Assembly (NCBI RefSeq): GCF_020103695.1
Contig: NZ_JAHXBF010000006.1
Span: forward strand, 372,001 to 436,000
Length of the DNA stretch: 64,000 nucleotides
Reading direction: 5' to 3'
Source: Hyalangium versicolor
GTDB lineage: Bacteria; Myxococcota; Myxococcia; Myxococcales; Myxococcaceae
Below the pieces are notes generated by a model. That model did no database searches and was not told the DNA's origin. It worked only from the letters and a program-made list of their open reading frames with translations. Position numbers and translations under genes: made by a program. Positions within the stretch are counted from its first letter, which is position 1; every line of letters begins with the position of its first letter. This document shows positions 60,589 to 64,000 of the stretch, piece after piece.

Positions 60589-62406
60589 TCACCGGCGAGG
60601 CCGCTCGGGAGGAGGCGAGCGGATCTGCGTCTTCTCCCCGTTCTTCGGGGCTCCACCGGCGTCCATGTCTTCCTCGTCTGCGGGGGGACGCGGGGGAGCA
60701 CCGCCCGGAGCGGGAGCGGGACGGCGGGGAGGCACGGCCCCGGGGCGTACTGCGTTGGATGCACCCGTGGCCGGGCGAGCGGGAACGGGCGCGGCAGGGC
60801 GACGCGGGGGAGGGGACGCCGGCCGGGAGCTGGAGGCCTCGGCCAGCAGATCCTCGGCAATTTCCACCTTGGGCTCGTCCTTCGGAGGCATGCCCGCGTG
60901 GGTGGGCACGTCCTCGGGTGGAGCGCTGAAGTCGTCGTCTTCACCCCGAGCGAAGGGGTTGCGGGTGGGCGGCGGCGTCTTGTCCTCATCCGAGAGAGCA
61001 TCCGGCGCGGGTCTGCCCGCGGGGCGCGCCTGTTGGGGAGCCGGGGCCGGCCTCGAGGCGGCGGGAGCCAGAGCAGGCTTCGAGGAGGGCAGGTTGGCGG
61101 GCACCTGCACCTGCACGGGAAGCGAGGCGGGAGCCGCAGGCTGGCCATCCTTGCCCTGGCGCGCGTCAACCTGGAGCTTCTTCTCGAAGTCGAGCCACTG
61201 CTTCTTGTACTCGGAGGGATCCGGCCGGCCCTGCTCGCGGTGCTTGAGCGAGGGGGCCCAGCGCACCTCGTAGGAGGAGCCGACCTGGAAGGTGGGGGGC
61301 GGCGGCACGCCGTAGGTGGCCGGATCGAAGAAGGACTCGTCCAGGTCCGTGAAGCCGTAGGCGCGGGCCTTGCCCACGAAGGTGGGGATGATGCCGGTGG
61401 GCGCGTGATAGCCCAGCACGTGGCCCTCCTCGTCCTTCGTCACGGGAGTGAAAACGAAGATGTCCTGCGTGCGGTAGTCGCCCTTCTCGTTGAGGGGGAG
61501 TACCTCGGACAGGGCAATCGTCTTTCGGCTGCCGTCGTGGAGGCGCTCGCAGCAGACGATGAAGTTGATGGCGCTGGCGACCTGGGAGCGCACGGCGACC
61601 ATGGGCAGCTCCACCGCGGACATGAGGCACAGCGACTCGATGCGGCGCAGCGTGTCCGTGGGGGTGTTGGCGTGGCAGGTGGCCAGCGAGCCGCCGTGGC
61701 CGGTGTTCATCGCCTGCACCAGGTAGAAGGCCTCGCCGCCGCGCACCTCGCCTACCACGATGCGGTCCGGGCGCAGACGCAGGGCCGAGTGCAGCAGGTC
61801 TCCCATGTCCACGCCGCCCTTGCCGAACTTGTCCGGCGGACGGCTCTCGAAGGCCACCAGGTGGGACTGGTTGAGCTGCAACTCCGCCGAGTCCTCGATG
61901 GTGAGGATGCGCTCGTCATCGGGGATGAGCGAGGAGACGATGTTGAGCAGCGTCGTCTTGCCCGAGCCCGTGCCTCCGGACACCAGCATGTTGAGCTTGG
62001 TGTGGATGCCCGCGTCGATGATGCGCGCCATCTGCGTCGTCATCGAGTTGTATTTGATCAGCGCCTCGATCGTCAGCTTGTCCTTGAAGAACTTGCGGAT
62101 GGAGATGGTGGTGCCGCGCCGGGCGATGGGCGGGATGACGACGTGGATACGGCTGCCGTCGGGCAGACGCGCATCGAGTCGCGGGCGCTCCTCGCTGAGG
62201 ACGCGGCCGACGAACTGCGCCATGTTGCGCGCGGCGCCCATCAGGCCTTCCTCGGAGAAGGCGGCGTCTGTCTTGGAGAGGCGGCCCTTGCGCTCGATCC
62301 AGATGTCCTGGGGGCCGTTGATCATGATCTCCGACACCGACGGGTCGTCCAGGTACGGGAGGACCGGCTTCAAGAAGGCGCGGAGTGACTCGTTGTACAT
62401 CGACAT
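60589..62406 (-). CDS. CpaF/TadA-type secretion ATPase with disordered C-terminal tail
   Basis: 605 residues. A helical N-domain (1-115) with LDDPSVSEIMING, ATPase core with Walker A SGGTGSGKTT (143-152), Asp box, Walker B region RIVVGEVRGGEA (215-226) and His box TGHGGSLATCHANT (235-248). These hexameric ATPases drive Tad pili or type II/IV secretion. After the core, about 175 residues rich in Pro, Ala and Arg form a disordered tail. No other pilus or secretion gene is in the window, so it is an orphan or its partners lie elsewhere. Start ATG at 62406. Confidence 0.9.
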   Translation of the reverse strand: MSMYNESLRAFLKPVLPYLDDPSVSEIMINGPQDIWIERKGRLSKTDAAFSEEGLMGAARNMAQFVGRVLSEERPRLDARLPDGSRIHVVIPPIARRGTTISIRKFFKDKLTIEALIKYNSMTTQMARIIDAGIHTKLNMLVSGGTGSGKTTLLNIVSSLIPDDERILTIEDSAELQLNQSHLVAFESRPPDKFGKGGVDMGDLLHSALRLRPDRIVVGEVRGGEAFYLVQAMNTGHGGSLATCHANTPTDTLRRIESLCLMSAVELPMVAVRSQVASAINFIVCCERLHDGSRKTIALSEVLPLNEKGDYRTQDIFVFTPVTKDEEGHVLGYHAPTGIIPTFVGKARAYGFTDLDESFFDPATYGVPPPPTFQVGSSYEVRWAPSLKHREQGRPDPSEYKKQWLDFEKKLQVDARQGKDGQPAAPASLPVQVQVPANLPSSKPALAPAASRPAPAPQQARPAGRPAPDALSDEDKTPPPTRNPFARGEDDDFSAPPEDVPTHAGMPPKDEPKVEIAEDLLAEASSSRPASPPPRRPAAPVPARPATGASNAVRPGAVPPRRPAPAPGGAPPRPPADEEDMDAGGAPKNGEKTQIRSPPPERPRR

Positions 62407-62484
62407 GGCAACCCCGAGGCTAGCGCGGGCGGAGCCTGGAACCCAAGCGCCCGCGGATGCTTCCCTGCAGGGGGGAGGGGCGGC

Positions 62485-63717
62485 CTACATCCACCCGAGC
62501 GTGTGTATGCCCAGACCCACCCCCGCGGCGGCGGCGATGACGGCCATGGGAGCCAGCCGCGCCTTGGAGCGGAAGAGCACAACGAGGGCGGCGGCGAAGA
62601 CGAGCCCGGTGGGCACGTCGCGCACGGCGGTGCGCAGCAGGGGCAGCGCGGTGCCGGCGATGAGGCCTACGACGCCCGCGGTGACGCCCTCGAGGAAGAC
62701 GCGGGCGCGAGGGTGGTGCAGCAGGCGCTCCAGCGGATCATGGGCCAGCAGCGTCATGGCGAAGGCGGGGGCGAAGATGCCGGCCGTCATGGCCAGCGCG
62801 CCGGGCAGGCCTCCGCCCATGTAGCCCACGAAGGTGCCAAAGATGATGAGGGGGGAGGGCAGCATCCCGCCGAGCGCAAGCCCATCGAGGAACTGGGCAT
62901 CGGTCATCCACCCGCCACGGATCACCGCGTCATTCTGGAGGAAGGGGATGGCGGTATAGGCGCCACCGAAGGTGAGCAGGCCGGTGCGCAGGCCGGAACC
63001 GAGCAACGAGAGGGTGCTCGGGGCCGTCCTGACGGCAGTTGCGGCGGTGAGCGGAGCGGCGATCTCGGGGGTGTGGAGGAAGACGAAGCCCACAGTGGCG
63101 GCGGCACACGCGACGGTGAGTCCGAGCGCCGCGGCACGGAGGCCGGTCTGAAGGAGCACGGCGGCGAGGCCCGCCCAAGCGAGGGCAAGGGTGAAGTGGA
63201 CGCCGAGCAACTGGGCGACGGCGGCGAGCAGCGCGATGCCAAGGAAGGCGCGCTGGGTGAAGGCGTGGCTGCCGATGCGGTGGACGGCGCGGACGATGAG
63301 GGCGGCGACGGCGGCCTGGACGGTGGTGAACGCCGCCTTGACCCCGGGCGAGTCGAGGCCCAGCCGCACATAGAGCCACGAGCACAGGAGCATGAGGAGC
63401 AGCCCGGGGAGCATGAAGCCGAGCCCGGCCAGCAGGCCTCCCACGCGGCCTCGGGAGAGCAGGCCGAAGTAGACGCACAGCTCATGGGCCTCGGGGCCAG
63501 GGAGGATCTGGTAGAGGGCCAGGGCGCGGTGGAAGCGAGCGGGGGTGACCCACTTCTCCTCCTCGACGAGCTCCTGGCGAATCATGGCGATCTGCGCGAT
63601 GGGCCCCCCCCAGGCGAGCAGCCCGAAGCGCAGGAAACGCCAGAAGAGGCGTGGGAGCGGCTCGCGGGGAACGTGGGCATCGGGCGCGGAGGAGTCGTGC
63701 GCCTCAAAGGGATTCAA
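62485..63717 (-). CDS. chrA: Chromate transporter family (ChrA) protein
   Basis: 410 residues from the TTG at 63717, which has GGAGA 4 bases upstream; an ATG at 63777 would add 20 residues. Two homologous halves, each starting with a (F/L)L(R/T)FG..A(W/Y)GGP or LLTFGGAYTAIPFL motif and carrying about six membrane helices, as in long-chain CHR transporters. The family exports chromate through the inner membrane with the proton gradient. Key conserved stretches GPEAHELCVYFG and GGMLPSPLIIFGTFVGY are present. Divergent from ung. Confidence 0.9.
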   Translation of the reverse strand: MNPFEAHDSSAPDAHVPREPLPRLFWRFLRFGLLAWGGPIAQIAMIRQELVEEEKWVTPARFHRALALYQILPGPEAHELCVYFGLLSRGRVGGLLAGLGFMLPGLLLMLLCSWLYVRLGLDSPGVKAAFTTVQAAVAALIVRAVHRIGSHAFTQRAFLGIALLAAVAQLLGVHFTLALAWAGLAAVLLQTGLRAAALGLTVACAAATVGFVFLHTPEIAAPLTAATAVRTAPSTLSLLGSGLRTGLLTFGGAYTAIPFLQNDAVIRGGWMTDAQFLDGLALGGMLPSPLIIFGTFVGYMGGGLPGALAMTAGIFAPAFAMTLLAHDPLERLLHHPRARVFLEGVTAGVVGLIAGTALPLLRTAVRDVPTGLVFAAALVVLFRSKARLAPMAVIAAAAGVGLGIHTLGWM

Positions 63718-63842
63718 GGTATCTCCCCATGCCCATGACTCTGTGGTCTCCCAAGCCTCTCGTCCAGCAACGAGCATGCAACCGGTTTTTCACCCAACCC
63801 GGCACGTAGGCGTGCTTGAATGTGACGTATGAGGGAGGGTGC

Positions 63843-64000
63843 ATGAGGGAGATGCTGCCGGACGATTGGCGCGCGGTATTGAAGGAGACGCTGGAGTCCC
63901 CCACGTTCCGCAAGCTCGAGCGCTTCGTGGAGGGGGAGCGGAAGCAGCACACCGTCTATCCCCCCGAGGAGGATCTCTTTTCGGCGTTCCGGTTGACACC
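63843..64000 (+). CDS. ung: Uracil-DNA glycosylase, 5' part (runs off the window)
   Basis: 52 codons before the window ends. ATG at 63843 with GAGGGAGGG just upstream. The readable sequence (LPDDWRAVLKETLESP, FVEGERKQHTVYPPEEDLFSAFRLTP) matches the N-terminal part of family 1 uracil-DNA glycosylase, which precedes the catalytic GQDPYH motif. The enzyme removes uracil from DNA in base excision repair. The catalytic part is outside the window, so only the identity of the start is supported. Confidence 0.85.
   Translation, partial: MREMLPDDWRAVLKETLESPTFRKLERFVEGERKQHTVYPPEEDLFSAFRLT

Overview
The window is high-GC, densely coded DNA from a fruiting myxobacterium, most likely Cystobacterineae (Archangium, Cystobacter or Stigmatella type). 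The reasons are the many Hanks-type Ser/Thr kinases (five, plus a UbiB-type kinase), a DUF2381 protein paired with a kinase, many small outer-membrane-type lipoproteins, several phosphorelay proteins, and sequence features otherwise typical of Myxococcota. This placement is inference from gene content; no rRNA or other marker gene is present. I saw no tRNA, rRNA, CRISPR array, insertion sequence or phage gene.

Layout. 0-5 kb: a start-less Cys-rich lipoprotein-like remnant with a small partner gene, then a DUF2381 protein coupled to a Ser/Thr kinase, then a probable pseudokinase. 5-7.3 kb: two tandem copies of a two-gene cassette (72/69-aa lipoprotein plus ~300-aa Cys-rich membrane-anchored protein). 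7.4-14.2 kb: two histidine kinases, a UbiB/ABC1 kinase, a RelE-like protein, a single-domain receiver and a NarL-type regulator. 14.4-17.4 kb: a three-gene sugar operon (nucleotide-sugar dehydrogenase, NAD-dependent epimerase, GT2 glycosyltransferase). 17.4-18 kb: a ParE-type toxin and its antitoxin.

18.1-26.2 kb: six tightly packed minus-strand genes. FIST sensor, hybrid histidine kinase and single-domain receiver overlap each other; 73 bases further on come tryptophan 2,3-dioxygenase, a kynureninase-like PLP enzyme and an O-methyltransferase, also overlapping. This is the most suggestive cluster: a signalling module apparently linked to tryptophan/kynurenine metabolism. 26.3-28.1 kb: a multiheme c-type cytochrome lipoprotein behind a comparatively AT-rich leader. 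28.7-31.7 kb: a RapA-like SNF2 ATPase. 31.9-34 kb: a lipoprotein with the layout of a polymorphic toxin, followed by a candidate immunity gene. 34-37.9 kb: a giant kinase-ATPase-TPR sensor. 37.9-39.8 kb: a sigma-70-family factor overlapping a small unknown gene, with a second unknown gene upstream.

39.9-46.3 kb: membrane proteins, an ABC exporter, a small nuclease-like unknown and dnaJ. 46.5-57.4 kb: a kinase fused to a putative c-di-GMP-binding MshEN domain and receiver-like domains; an LpoA-like lipoprotein overlapping a WD40 lipoprotein with an embedded retropepsin-like domain; an FNR-type reductase; a degenerate GT51 transglycosylase; and another kinase. 57.8-64 kb: a glycine-rich lipoprotein with a partner envelope protein, an orphan CpaF-type ATPase, a chromate transporter, and the 5' end of ung running off the window.

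Start sites were re-chosen from ribosome binding sites, overlaps and paralogue comparison. Family names come from motifs read by eye; no database search was run.
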